NCBI RefSeq assembly: GCF_000716445.1
Contig: NZ_JNWK01000053.1
Location: 1-49,190, forward strand
Direction of reading: 5' to 3'
Origin: Streptomyces wedmorensis
Lineage (GTDB): Bacteria; Actinomycetota; Actinomycetes; Streptomycetales; Streptomycetaceae
Length of the DNA stretch: 49,190 nt
The notes below the pieces were generated by a model that made no database searches, was not told the DNA's origin, and saw only the letters and a program-made list of their open reading frames with translations. Position 1 is the first letter of the stretch. Every line of letters begins with the position of its first letter. Shown here one piece after another: positions 16,959 through 25,289 of the stretch. The position numbers and the translations under genes are program-made.

Positions 16959-17019
16959 CGGGTCCGCCTTTCCGGCTAGGGATGAGGGATGAGGGTGGTG
17001 GTGCTGTGCTGGATCGGGT

Positions 17020-17039
17020 CGTACGGAGGAGTCCGTACG
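17020..17039. repeat. CGTACGGA inverted repeat in the PadR/dehydrogenase spacer
   Basis: Perfect 8-base arms (CGTACGGA / TCCGTACG) are separated by GGAG. The same GTACGG word recurs several times between 17020 and 17130. It may be a second regulatory site or an mRNA hairpin upstream of the dehydrogenase gene. Confidence 0.35.
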
Positions 17040-17130
17040 GAGTCGGCTGCGAGAGCGGTGGTCGTACGGAGGGCGTCGGGCTCGGCAGCCGTACGCGCGC
17101 GGTCGTCCCGGGACGCACGTACGGCTCGGT

Positions 17131-17688
17131 TCACGGCCCCGCGCGGAACCGGTCGAGCGTGGCGAGGACGTCGTCGAGCCAGGCGATCATCATCCGCTCG
17201 TACGCGATGCCACCGCGCAACACGACGTGCTGGAGCTCCCGCTCGGCGTCGAGCGTGCCGTCCTCCGGTGGCTCGCCGAAGTCCCGGGCCTCGCCGGCGA
17301 GGTAGTGGCCGAGACGCCCCGTGTGCGCCTCCCTGTGCCGTTCGACCTCGCTGATCAGGCCGGCCGGATCGTCGAAGGCGGCCCCCCGGATCTTCACGGC
17401 CAGGTCGTGCCGCACGCTCTCGGGCTCGATCGGCTCCCGCAGCCACGCGGACAGCGCGTCCCTTCCGCGCTCGGCGACGGAGTACTCCTTCTTGTCCGGC
17501 CGGCCCTGCTGCGGCACCTCCCGGACGTCGATCCAGCCGTCCTGCTCCATGCGCTTGAGCACGCGGTAGATCTGCTGGTGGGTAGCGGTCCAGAAGTATC
17601 CGATGGACCGCTCGAAGCGCCGAGCCAGCTCGTAGCCGGACCCGGGCTTCTCGAGAAGGGACACGAGGATCGCGTGGTCGAGCGCCAT
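17131..17688 (-). CDS. PadR-family transcriptional repressor
   Basis: The protein has 185 residues. The N-terminal winged helix (MALDHAILVSLLEKPGSGYELARRFERSIGYFW, then QQIYRVLKRMEQDGWIDVREVPQQGRPDKKEYSVAERGRDAL) is diagnostic of PadR. The C-terminal half (about 90-185) is the helical AphA/Vir_act-type dimerisation domain ending ERMMIAWLDDVLATLDRF. The start MALDHAIL is standard for the family. A perfect TATGCA-N6-TGCATA palindrome lies 10 bases upstream, fitting autorepression. The dehydrogenase gene follows in the same direction. Confidence 0.9.
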   Translation of the reverse strand: MALDHAILVSLLEKPGSGYELARRFERSIGYFWTATHQQIYRVLKRMEQDGWIDVREVPQQGRPDKKEYSVAERGRDALSAWLREPIEPESVRHDLAVKIRGAAFDDPAGLISEVERHREAHTGRLGHYLAGEARDFGEPPEDGTLDAERELQHVVLRGGIAYERMMIAWLDDVLATLDRFRAGP

Positions 17689-17698
17689 ACGCCGGATC

Positions 17699-17724
17699 TT
17701 GCTATGCAACGAGGTGCATAGCAA
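17699..17724. promoter_or_regulatory. PadR operator (perfect 10-bp arms)
   Basis: TTGCTATGCA and TGCATAGCAA are perfect inverted repeats separated by ACGAGG. The core ATGC-N8-GCAT resembles the ATGT-N8-ACAT core described for PadR operators. The site lies 10 bases upstream of the padR start codon. Confidence 0.75.
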
Positions 17725-18114
17725 GCGCGGTCACCCCGGTGAGACACGGCTCACCCCGAGGGTCCATCGGCCATCCTGAACCGCGCCCGATCCCGTTCCC
17801 CACCGCTCACCGGAGAGGCCCGCACGAACCGCCTACCGAGGCTGAGGGGGCCTGACGCACTGAGGCTCATGACGGCATCGCGCGTCCATACCCTCCCCAC
17901 ATGACACCCCAGCCCCCGGGTCTTCGCCTCCAGGCCCACCGCCCGCCAGGAGGTCCTGTACGCCCTCCGGGAGGCAGCCCGACTCCTGAGCGCCGGCTGA
18001 CGCGACGCCGACAGCCGCGCCGTAACGCACAGCCGGACCTCGCGGCGCTGTGCGGACTCCTGGCCCGCCCCGGTGACGAGGGCCGCGGCCCCGCGGACCC
18101 CTCCCGGCCGCGTG
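17725..18114. other. Gene-poor spacer
   Basis: No convincing gene is visible in 390 bases. A short plus-strand segment near 17940-18000 reads ARQEVLYALREAARLLSAG before a stop. It looks like protein-coding helix sequence and may be a decayed gene, but I cannot name it. Confidence 0.4.
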
Positions 18115-18285
18115 TCAGCCGGAGCAGGACTTGATGATCACGTAGACGATCACAGCCAGAACGATCAGGCCGCAGCAGCCGCCTCCGTCATCGTCGCCGT
18201 CAGCCGCGCGCCGCATTCGGCGCCGCTCGTCCCGGCGGCCCTGGTCGTATGCCTCCTGCTTTTCCCAATCGCCGTAGTAGCTCAT
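18115..18285 (-). CDS. Small Cys-rich single-pass membrane protein
   Basis: This 56-residue protein starts at the ATG after a very good GGGGGAAG site (MSYYGDWEKQEAYDQGRRDER). A highly charged N-terminal half with Arg and Asp clusters (RRRMRRAADGDDDGGG) is followed by CCGLIVLAVIVYVIIKSCSG, a single membrane segment flanked by cysteines. The layout suggests an N-in tail-anchored peptide. No family is recognised; similar small Gly/Cys membrane peptides are common in actinobacteria. Confidence 0.65.
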   Translation of the reverse strand: MSYYGDWEKQEAYDQGRRDERRRMRRAADGDDDGGGCCGLIVLAVIVYVIIKSCSG

Positions 18286-18425
18286 GACTTCCCCCAAGTC
18301 ACCGCAAGAGTGTGCGAGTTAGATTCCCTCGGTGAGAGGGGTCATGCGCACGGTGAGGCGTCGGATCCAGCGGATCGCGGCGAGCGCGCGGCGCGGGGCA
18401 GAGGCAGGGCCGGGGGCGGGGAGCG

Positions 18426-18758
<333 letters not shown>

Positions 18759-19682
18759 TCACTCGGATGCTCTGCTCTCCCGGCGCCCGCCCTCGGGAAG
18801 CGGGCGCGCCCGGACGACGCTTTCCGAGGCCCGGTTCGGCGACTTCGAGTGCTGCCGTGACCGGAAGACGACCACGGCCGTCGCCGCGGCTCCGAGTGCC
18901 GTCCAAGTGGCGGGATGGGTCCACACGGCTGTGTCGAGCTGTTGCGCGAGGACGAAGACGCCCATGGCGACGACGAACCAGCCGAAGGCCTTGCGGAGTG
19001 CGTCCTGGGGGATGCGTCCCGCGACCCGTGCGCCGATCAGACTGCCGATCACGGCGGCCGCGGTGACGGTCAGGGCCAGGCCCCAGTCGATGGAGACGCC
19101 GGAGAGGTGGCCCGCGAGTCCGGCGAAGGACTTCATCGCGATGACCAGGAGCGAGGTGCCGACGGCGATGCCCATCGGGAGTCCGCCGAGGAGGGCCAGG
19201 GCCGGTACGACGAGGAACCCGCCGCCCGATCCGACGAGACCGGTCACCGCGCCGACGGCGAGGCCCTCGACGGCGATGTGCTTCAGGGGGAGGTCCGTGT
19301 GCGCGGGCCGGGCGCGCTCGCGGCCGGGCCGGGGCCTGCGCAGCATGGCCGCGGCGGTGGCGAGCATCATCAGGGCGAACGCGAGGAGCAGGACCGTGCC
19401 GGGGACGTACTCGGCAACGCGCCCGCCGCCATAGGCGCCGGCCATGCTGAAGGCGCCGAAGAGCAGGCCGGTCCGCCAGCGGACCCGGTGGGCGCGGGCG
19501 TGCGGGACCAACGCGGCGATGCTGGTGACGCCGACCACGAACAGCGAGGTGGCGATGGCTTCCTTGGTCTCCTGCCCGGCCAGGTACACCAGGATGGGGA
19601 CGGTCAGGATCGAGCCGCCGCCGCCGAGGATGCCGAGGCTGACCCCGATCAGCAGCGAGACCGCGACGACGAGCGCGGTCAC
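18759..19682 (-). CDS. TauE/SafE-family sulfite/organosulfonate exporter
   Basis: This 307-residue polytopic protein has about eight hydrophobic segments and the two family repeats: LLIGVSLGILGGGGSILTVPILVYLAG near the N-terminus and AVGAVTGLVGSGGGFLVVPALALLGG in the middle. It starts at GTG 19682, overlapping the rhodanese stop (GTGA), so it is translationally coupled. TauE/SafE members export sulfite or sulfonates. Next to a CstB-like enzyme it would remove the sulfite or thiosulfate made from persulfide. The charged C-terminal tail (SRQHSKSPNRASESVVRARP) is cytoplasmic. Confidence 0.88.
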   Translation of the reverse strand: MTALVVAVSLLIGVSLGILGGGGSILTVPILVYLAGQETKEAIATSLFVVGVTSIAALVPHARAHRVRWRTGLLFGAFSMAGAYGGGRVAEYVPGTVLLLAFALMMLATAAAMLRRPRPGRERARPAHTDLPLKHIAVEGLAVGAVTGLVGSGGGFLVVPALALLGGLPMGIAVGTSLLVIAMKSFAGLAGHLSGVSIDWGLALTVTAAAVIGSLIGARVAGRIPQDALRKAFGWFVVAMGVFVLAQQLDTAVWTHPATWTALGAAATAVVVFRSRQHSKSPNRASESVVRARPLPEGGRRESRASE

Positions 19683-20260
19683 CGCCCGCTCCGCAGCTCC
19701 GCGATCACCGAGCCGATGTCGACGCGGGGTCCGCGGTTGTACGGGAGCTTGGACAGCAGGACCCCCATCATGCAGGAGTTGCTGAGTGCCGCGTAGGTGA
19801 GCCCCGCGCCCACCGCCGTACCGACGAGGTGGACGCCCGGCACCAGGACGCCGACGAGCCCGGTTGCCAGCACGATCGATCCGGCGACAAGCCGGACCTG
19901 GCGCTCCATGTCCCAGCGCTCGGGCCCCCGCATCACGGGCGCGTCGGCTGCCTCCCAGGCGTTCATGCCCCCCTCCAGCACACGAAGGTTCGGCAGGCCG
20001 ACCTCCGCGAGTGCCTGCTCGGCCTGCGATGCGCGCGCCCCCGAACGACACACGAGCACGACCTCCTCGTCGAGGTGGGAGCGCAGCTCCGCACGGTGCT
20101 CGCGCAGGGTGTGCAGCGGCACGTTGTACGAGCCCGGGATGTGGGCCGTGCGGAACTCGGCGGGGGTGCGCACGTCGAGCAGGCGCGGCGCGCGCCCCTC
20201 GTCGGTGAGTCTGCGCAGTACGGCGGGGGTGATGGCCTGGACGGTGCGCTTGACGCTCAT
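19679..20260 (-). CDS. Rhodanese sulfurtransferase fused to DUF2892 membrane domain
   Basis: The protein has 193 residues. Residues 8-107 are a rhodanese domain with the active loop CRSGARAS; C71 is the persulfide-carrying cysteine. Residues 116-175 form a DUF2892 domain with two membrane helices and an SNSCMMG motif (C163), which may hold a second thiol at the membrane. This fusion should carry sulfane sulfur at the inner membrane face. The ATG start follows GGAGAC. A TACC...GGTAT operator lies 21 bases upstream, and the stop overlaps the TauE start. Confidence 0.88.
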   Translation of the reverse strand: MSVKRTVQAITPAVLRRLTDEGRAPRLLDVRTPAEFRTAHIPGSYNVPLHTLREHRAELRSHLDEEVVLVCRSGARASQAEQALAEVGLPNLRVLEGGMNAWEAADAPVMRGPERWDMERQVRLVAGSIVLATGLVGVLVPGVHLVGTAVGAGLTYAALSNSCMMGVLLSKLPYNRGPRVDIGSVIAELRSGR

Positions 20261-20280
20261 GTTCGTCTCCGTGGAGCTAA

Positions 20281-20296
20281 ATACCGGTGGGGGTAT
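20281..20296. promoter_or_regulatory. CstR-type operator upstream of the rhodanese-tauE pair
   Basis: The 16-mer ATACCGGTGGGGGTAT has the ATACC / GGTAT outer arms shared with the other sites. It lies 21 bases upstream of the rhodanese start. On the minus strand a TATTTA, a possible -10, overlaps its edge. Confidence 0.7.
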
Positions 20297-20374
20297 GTGT
20301 GAGAGTGTGCGTTGGGGTGTGTGTGCTGGGCTGTGCGAGGCCCTGAGACGGGCGATTGCGGGGGAGGAGGGGGG

Positions 20375-21802
20375 TCAGGTGGGGGTCGTGGGCGGCAGGC
20401 CTGCGGGCGGTCGGACGGTGGCGGCGGATTCCGTGGAGAGAGCCCAGGCCGCGTAGCCGCCGAGGACGTCGGAGACGTCCTCGATGCCGCGGTGGCGCAG
20501 CAGGCTGGCCGCGATGGAGGAGCGGTGGCCGCCGGCGCAGTGCAGGACGAGCGGCCGGTCCGTGGGGAGTTCGCCCGCTCGCGTGGGGAGCTCGCTCAGA
20601 GGGACGTGCAGGGCTTCCGGAACGAAGCCGTTGGCCTCGCGCTCGCCGCAGGTGCGGACGTCCACGACCAGCGGCGGGTTGTCGCCGGCGAGGGAGGCCT
20701 TCAGCTGCGCCGCGGTGAGGCGGCTGGCGGGGGTGACGTCGTCGTCCATGACCCTGAGGGCGTCCTCGGGGTTGCGCAGGTAGCCCACGACCCGGTCGAA
20801 GCCGATGCGGGCGAGACGGGTGACGACCTCCTCCTCGCGGTTCTGCGGCGCCATGACGACCAGCTCGTCGGCCGGGTCGAGGACGGTGCCGGCCTGTTCG
20901 GCGAACCTGCCGTCGGCGGGCACGTTGACCGCCCCGCGCAGGTGTCCGGCGGCGAACTCCTGCGGGTCGCGGGTGTCGACGACGACCGCCCCGCCGACGC
21001 GCAGCCCGGCGAACTCGCCCAGCGTCAGCGGCCGGGCCGCGGCCGTCGCGTCGTAGCGGACACGGTCCTTGCGGTTGAGCTCCGCGTCGTACGCGAAGTA
21101 GCCCGGCGCGGCGGACTGGCCGGCGGTGACCAGCGCGACGAACCGCTCGGTGCTCATCGGGGCGCACGCGTAGTTGGTGGCGCGCTGCTCGCCGATGGTG
21201 GACTGCCTCTCGGTCGACAGGTTCTTCCCGCAGGCCGATCCGGCGCCGTGCGCGGGAAAGACGCGGACCGCGTCCGGCAGGCCCATCAACTTGTTCTGCA
21301 CGCTGTCGTGGAGCATCGCGCCGAGCTCCTCGGCGGTCACGCCCACGGAGGCGAGCAGGTCGGGGCGACCGACATCGCCGATGAACAGGGCGTCGCCGGT
21401 GAGTACACCGTACGGAACCTCGTCACCGGCCCGCTCGTACACCAGCACGCTGATCGACTCGGGCGTGTGCCCCGGGGTCTCCAACACCTCCAGGACGACA
21501 TCGCCGAGCGCGATGCGCTCGCCTTCCGCGAGCTTGCGGATCGGGTACTCGGTCTCGGCCCGTGAGCCGTAACCGATCCAGGCGCCGGTCTCGTCCGCCA
21601 TCTCCAGGTGCCCGGCGACGAAGTCCGCGTGGAAGTGCGTGTTGATCACGCCGACCACCGTGAATCCGCGCGCCCGGGCATCGGCGAGGTACTCGGAGAC
21701 GTCCCGACGGGGGTCGACGACCACGGCCTGGCCGGTCGTCTCGTCGGCGATCATGTACGACGCCTGGGAGAGGCAGTCGAGGTAGTACTGGCTGAAGAAC
21801 AC
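20375..21802 (-). CDS. CstB-like persulfide dioxygenase-rhodanese fusion (MBL-RHD-RHD)
   Basis: The protein has 475 residues and starts at GTG 21802 behind GGAAGGG. Residues 1-250 are a metallo-beta-lactamase-fold persulfide dioxygenase (ETHE1-like): NTHFHAD gives H56 and H58, ETPGHTPES gives H112, LTGDALF gives D137, and FPAHG gives H185. Residues 258-355 are a rhodanese-like domain whose active loop (MAPQNREEE) has no cysteine. Residues 362-460 are a second rhodanese with C422 in HCAGGHRSS. This order, with the middle domain inactive, is that of Staphylococcus CstB, which oxidises persulfide to thiosulfate. The same chemistry is inferred here. Two operators flank its promoter. Confidence 0.88.
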   Translation of the reverse strand: MFFSQYYLDCLSQASYMIADETTGQAVVVDPRRDVSEYLADARARGFTVVGVINTHFHADFVAGHLEMADETGAWIGYGSRAETEYPIRKLAEGERIALGDVVLEVLETPGHTPESISVLVYERAGDEVPYGVLTGDALFIGDVGRPDLLASVGVTAEELGAMLHDSVQNKLMGLPDAVRVFPAHGAGSACGKNLSTERQSTIGEQRATNYACAPMSTERFVALVTAGQSAAPGYFAYDAELNRKDRVRYDATAAARPLTLGEFAGLRVGGAVVVDTRDPQEFAAGHLRGAVNVPADGRFAEQAGTVLDPADELVVMAPQNREEEVVTRLARIGFDRVVGYLRNPEDALRVMDDDVTPASRLTAAQLKASLAGDNPPLVVDVRTCGEREANGFVPEALHVPLSELPTRAGELPTDRPLVLHCAGGHRSSIAASLLRHRGIEDVSDVLGGYAAWALSTESAATVRPPAGLPPTTPT

Positions 21803-21957
21803 GGCGGATCCCTTCCGAAGAAGCGCGCACTCGCGTCGGGTGCGACGGCTGAGTGCCGGGGTGGTGGCGCACCCGGCGGGGCGGGAGCGTCGGGGGCGGG
21901 GCGAGAGCCCGGCGCGGCAAGAGGCGCAGTCCGTGGGAGACCGTGGAGTGGTCCCAG

Positions 21958-21973
21958 GTACCCCCGGGGGTAT
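21958..21973. promoter_or_regulatory. CstR-type operator downstream of the cstB-like promoter
   Basis: GTACCCCCGGGGGTAT contains a perfect 14-base palindrome (21959-21972). It lies just downstream of the predicted transcription start of the leftward gene, in the 5' leader, where bound repressor would block elongation or clearance. Confidence 0.75.
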
Positions 21974-21984
21974 TGATGTGCTCG

Positions 21985-22014
21985 ACCGTAAGTGCACTCC
22001 GTGCGAGAAGTCAA
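21985..22014 (-). promoter_or_regulatory. Candidate promoter of the cstB-like gene
   Basis: Read on the minus strand, TTGACT (22014-22009) is followed after 18 bases by TACGGT (21990-21985). The -35 abuts the operator at 22015-22030, and the start region is followed by the operator at 21958-21973. Confidence 0.5.
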
Positions 22015-22030
22015 ATACCCCCCTAGGTAT
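22015..22030. promoter_or_regulatory. CstR-type operator at the -35 of the cstB-like promoter
   Basis: ATACCCCCCTAGGTAT has ATACC / GGTAT arms, six bases each if the flanking A/T pair is counted. It touches the TTGACT -35 hexamer of the leftward promoter. Confidence 0.7.
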
Positions 22031-22061
22031 TCACGTGGATCGAGTGCCGGACGTCGCGACG

Positions 22062-22090
22062 TCGACGAAAAATACGGGTGGGGGTATGCT
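22062..22090 (+). promoter_or_regulatory. MFS promoter with embedded CstR-type operator
   Basis: TCGACG, 17 bases, then TATGCT give a plausible rightward promoter. The 16-mer ATACGGGTGGGGGTAT (22072-22087) lies in the spacer and overlaps the -10, the usual position for full repression. Confidence 0.6.
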
Positions 22091-22248
22091 CACCTGTGTG
22101 TATGCGGGCCGTACCTGCTTCGGGTAGTCCGCCGCACAGGCCGCCACAGCCTTCCCCGCCCGTGCGGGCCGACCGCGTCGTGCGCGGCGTGACCGCTGTG
22201 CCGCCCAGCGGCCGCGTACCCCGCTTCGAGGTCCAAGGACACCCGCCG

Positions 22249-23628
22249 ATGAGCACGCCTACACCTACGCCTACGCCCGCGACCGCGCCCGCGACCGCGC
22301 CCGCGACCTCGGCCGCGCCCACGACCGCGACCTCGGCCGCGCCCACGACCGAGTCCTCGGCCACGGCCACGGCGCCCGGTCGCCGTTCCGACCGCCCCGT
22401 ACGACTGGGCCTGCGGGAGAACCGGCTCCAGTTCTCCCTGCTGGTCGTGGTCAACGTGGCCGTGGGCGGGCTGGTGGGTCTGGAGCGCACCACCGTGCCG
22501 CTCATCGGCTCCGAGGCCTTCGGCCTCACCAGCGACCTGGCAGTCTTCTCCTTCATCGTCGCCTTCGGCCTCACGAAGGCCGTGACCAATCTCGCCGCCG
22601 GAGCGCTCACCGCCTGCTTCCGCCGCAAGCGGCTGCTCGTCGCGGGCTGGCTGATCGGCGTCCCGGTCCCCTTCGCCCTCGCGTACGCACCCTCATGGGG
22701 CTGGATCGTCGCCGCGAACGTCCTGCTCGGCCTCAACCAGGGCCTGACGTGGTCGATGACGGTCAACATGAAGATCGACCTCGTCGGTCCGGCCCGACGG
22801 GGCCTCGCCATCGGTCTCAACGAGGCGGCCGGCTACACAGCCGTCGGCGCGACCGCCCTGCTCACCGGCTACCTCGCCACCGCCTACGGCCTGCGCCCGG
22901 TCCCGGAACTCATCGGCGCCGTCTTCGTCGTCGCCGGTCTTGGCCTCGCCCTCGTCGTCCGCGACACCGCCGCCCACGTCGCCCTCGAACTGGCAGAGCA
23001 CCCCAAGCCCCTGCCCGAACACGAGGCGACGGGCCTCCGGACCGCCTTCGCCCGCACCTCCTGGCACGACCGCTCGCTGCGCGGCGCCAGCCAGGCAGGC
23101 CTGGTCAACAACCTCAACGACGGCCTGACCTGGGGGGTCTTCCCCCTCCTCTTCACCGACCACGGTCTCGGCCTGGCCGCTGTCGGCCTCATCAAGGGCC
23201 TCTACCCGATCCTCTGGGGCATCGGCCAGATCCCCACAGGCCACCTCGCCGACCGCCTCGGCCGCAAACCCCTCATCGTCACCGGCATGCTCGTCCAGTC
23301 CGCAGGCCTCGTCCTCGCCCTCGCACTCCTCGATCACCCGCTCCTTGCGGGACTCCTCTCCGCCGTAGCACTCGGCCTCGGCACCGCCCTCGTCTACCCC
23401 GCCCTCATCGCCGCCGTCTCCGACCGCGCCCACCCCGCCTGGCGCACCCACGCCCTCGGCACCTACCGCTTCTGGCGCGACATCGGCTACGCCGCCGGAG
23501 CCCTGATGGCCGGTGCCCTCGCCGACGCCTTCGGCTTCCACGCCACGGTCCTCGCCGCCGCGACCCTCACAGCCGCCTCCGGCCTCCTCGCCGCCCGCTG
23601 GATCACGGACGTACGGCATCCCGCATGA
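22249..23628 (+). CDS. MFS transporter of the reactive-sulfur regulon
   Basis: The protein has 459 residues. The N-terminal 45 residues are low-complexity Thr/Pro/Ala (STPTPTPTPATAP), encoded by a near-perfect 24-base tandem DNA repeat. About 12 membrane helices follow, with the signature loops ACFRRKRLLVAGWLIG and ADRLGRKPLIVTGMLVQS. The start at ATG 22249 has an AAGGA site; a longer upstream frame crosses the promoter. Its promoter holds a CstR-type operator, so it should be co-induced with the sulfur genes. The substrate is unknown; export of a sulfur oxyanion or persulfide-derived product is only inferred. The stop overlaps an ATG of the deaminase frame. Confidence 0.85.
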   Translation: MSTPTPTPTPATAPATAPATSAAPTTATSAAPTTESSATATAPGRRSDRPVRLGLRENRLQFSLLVVVNVAVGGLVGLERTTVPLIGSEAFGLTSDLAVFSFIVAFGLTKAVTNLAAGALTACFRRKRLLVAGWLIGVPVPFALAYAPSWGWIVAANVLLGLNQGLTWSMTVNMKIDLVGPARRGLAIGLNEAAGYTAVGATALLTGYLATAYGLRPVPELIGAVFVVAGLGLALVVRDTAAHVALELAEHPKPLPEHEATGLRTAFARTSWHDRSLRGASQAGLVNNLNDGLTWGVFPLLFTDHGLGLAAVGLIKGLYPILWGIGQIPTGHLADRLGRKPLIVTGMLVQSAGLVLALALLDHPLLAGLLSAVALGLGTALVYPALIAAVSDRAHPAWRTHALGTYRFWRDIGYAAGALMAGALADAFGFHATVLAAATLTAASGLLAARWITDVRHPA

Positions 23629-23723
23629 CCACGGCGGACGTCGCCAAGGCCGCCGATAATCGCTTGCGCGTCCCCGCCGCACAGGTGAACGTCACCCTCG
23701 ACACACGACGAAGGCAGAAGGAC

Positions 23724-24137
23724 ATGACCACGCAGACCCACCCCGTCGACCACGAACTCATCCAGGCCGCAGCGGACATCGCCCGGACCCGCTGCCGGGG
23801 CGACAACCACACCATGGCAGCCGCCGGCCGCGCTCAGGACGGCCGGATCATCACCGCCGTGAACGCCTACCACTTCACCGGTGGCCCCTGCGCCGAACTC
23901 GTCCTCATCGGCACGGCCGCCGCCCAGGGCGCGTACGAGCTGAAGACGATCGTCGCGGTGGGCGACAACGACCGAGGCGTGGTTCCCCCGTGCGGCCGGT
24001 GCCGTCAGGCCCTCCTCGACTACTTCCCGTCCCTCGACGTCATCGTGGGCGCGGGCGACCGCCTCCGAGCCGTCCCCATCCGCGACCTGCTGCCGGAGAG
24101 CTACGTCTGGGCCGATCATCAGCTCGACACCGAGTGA
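23724..24137 (+). CDS. Cytidine/blasticidin-S deaminase-like protein
   Basis: This 137-residue protein has the zinc deaminase signature: CAELVL (C56, E58) and PPCGRCRQ (C90, C93). Length and N-terminus (HELIQAAADIARTRCRGDNHTMAAAGR) fit the small tetrameric cytidine deaminase and blasticidin-S deaminase group. The start ATG 23724 has a good AAGGAC site. An upstream ATG at 23625 overlaps the MFS stop and would give 33 extra residues. Nucleoside salvage or nucleoside-antibiotic inactivation are both possible. It may be read through from the MFS promoter, which would bring it into the sulfur regulon. Confidence 0.85.
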   Translation: MTTQTHPVDHELIQAAADIARTRCRGDNHTMAAAGRAQDGRIITAVNAYHFTGGPCAELVLIGTAAAQGAYELKTIVAVGDNDRGVVPPCGRCRQALLDYFPSLDVIVGAGDRLRAVPIRDLLPESYVWADHQLDTE

Positions 24138-24209
24138 CGTTCTCGCCGTGCGGCAAGCTCAGGAGCATCCCAGCGGCGTCTGGGGCGGAAACGAGAAAGG
24201 CTCACGCTC

Positions 24210-24593
24210 ATGTTTTCGGTAGTGCAGAACGTGGCGATCGACTGTGCGGACCCCTACGAACTGGCCCGGTTCTGGAGTGAAGTGACCGGCCGTCCACTGC
24301 ACCCGGAGGACAAACCCGGTGATCGGGAGACTCAGGTGCTGCCGGCGGAGGGTCCGGTGCTCCACTTCAACCAGGTGCCCGAGCCCAAGAAGATCAAAAA
24401 CAGGATCCACCTGTGCCTGCGCCCCGAGACATCGCGTGAGCAGGAAGTGGAACGGCTCCTCGGCCTCGGCGCCACCTTCGTCACCGACCACCGGAATCCT
24501 GACGGCTCCGGCTGGGCAGTCCTCGCCGACCCCGAAGGCAACGAGTTCTGCGTCCTTCGCAGCGAGTCCGACCGAGCCGTGACGGATTCCTGA
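24210..24593 (+). CDS. VOC-family protein (glyoxalase/dioxygenase fold) 1
   Basis: This 127-residue protein starts MFSVVQNVAIDCADPYELARFWSEVTGRPLHPE and ends with WAVLADPEGNEFCVLRSE, both standard for single-domain VOC (glyoxalase_6 type) proteins of actinobacteria. Candidate metal or substrate residues include the His in HFNQVPEPKKIKNRIHLCL and the terminal Glu of EGNEFC. It is similar in layout to the next gene ([19 protein letters not shown]), so the two are probably paralogues. Function unknown; resistance (bleomycin/fosfomycin-like) and metabolic roles both occur in the family. Confidence 0.85.
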   Translation: MFSVVQNVAIDCADPYELARFWSEVTGRPLHPEDKPGDRETQVLPAEGPVLHFNQVPEPKKIKNRIHLCLRPETSREQEVERLLGLGATFVTDHRNPDGSGWAVLADPEGNEFCVLRSESDRAVTDS

Positions 24594-24717
24594 CACCGCG
24601 CGCCCCACCCTTGCCCCGCCCGGCACCTGGGCCAGGCCTACAGGCACCCTCAACCCGCAAGTTCCCTCCTGGAAAACCCGGATGAGAGTCCCCGACGCCC
24701 GCTGCTACGGTGGCCCG

Positions 24718-25149
24718 ATGACAACGATCAAGGAAGTCCAAGTCACCTTCGACTGCGCCGAACCCGACCGCGTCGCCCGCTTCTGGAGCGAGGTACTGGG
24801 TTACGTCTCACGGCCGCCGGAGGGTTTCGCCACTTGGGAGGAATTCGATCGCACGCGCCCGGACGGGCACGAGGTGTCCTGGTCCGCATGTTCCGACCCC
24901 TCAGGCGCGGGCCCGCGGCTGTACTTCCAGCGGGTTCCCGAAGGCAAGGTCGTCAAGAACCGCGTTCACCTCGACGTACGCGTCGGCACCGGCCTCGTGG
25001 GGGAGGAACGACTCGCCACGCTCGAGGCCGAATGCGCCCGGCTGGTCGCACTCGGCGCCGTACGCGTGGAACTGCTGCCCGCCGACGGCATCAACGAGTC
25101 GATCATCGTGATGCAGGACGTCGAGGGCAACGAGTTCTGCCTCGACTGA
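24718..25149 (+). CDS. VOC-family protein 2
   Basis: This 143-residue protein starts at ATG 24718 ([37 protein letters not shown]). It has the glyoxalase_6 pattern [24 protein letters not shown] and ends [13 protein letters not shown]. It is a paralogue of the gene 124 bases upstream. The insertion [30 protein letters not shown] near residue 45 is typical of one subgroup. No substrate can be assigned. Confidence 0.85.
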   Translation: MTTIKEVQVTFDCAEPDRVARFWSEVLGYVSRPPEGFATWEEFDRTRPDGHEVSWSACSDPSGAGPRLYFQRVPEGKVVKNRVHLDVRVGTGLVGEERLATLEAECARLVALGAVRVELLPADGINESIIVMQDVEGNEFCLD

Positions 25150-25289
25150 GGATTCTCTCGAACGGCGCGCGGTCGATTCGCCTCCGTGGCGAGCTGTCGG
25201 ACAGGATTCGCGGCGCGGAGGGCAGCCGTAACAGTCGAATGCGGATCGCCAACGGCGATGCGTGCCGTTTTCGCGGAGGTGGGGCGCTG

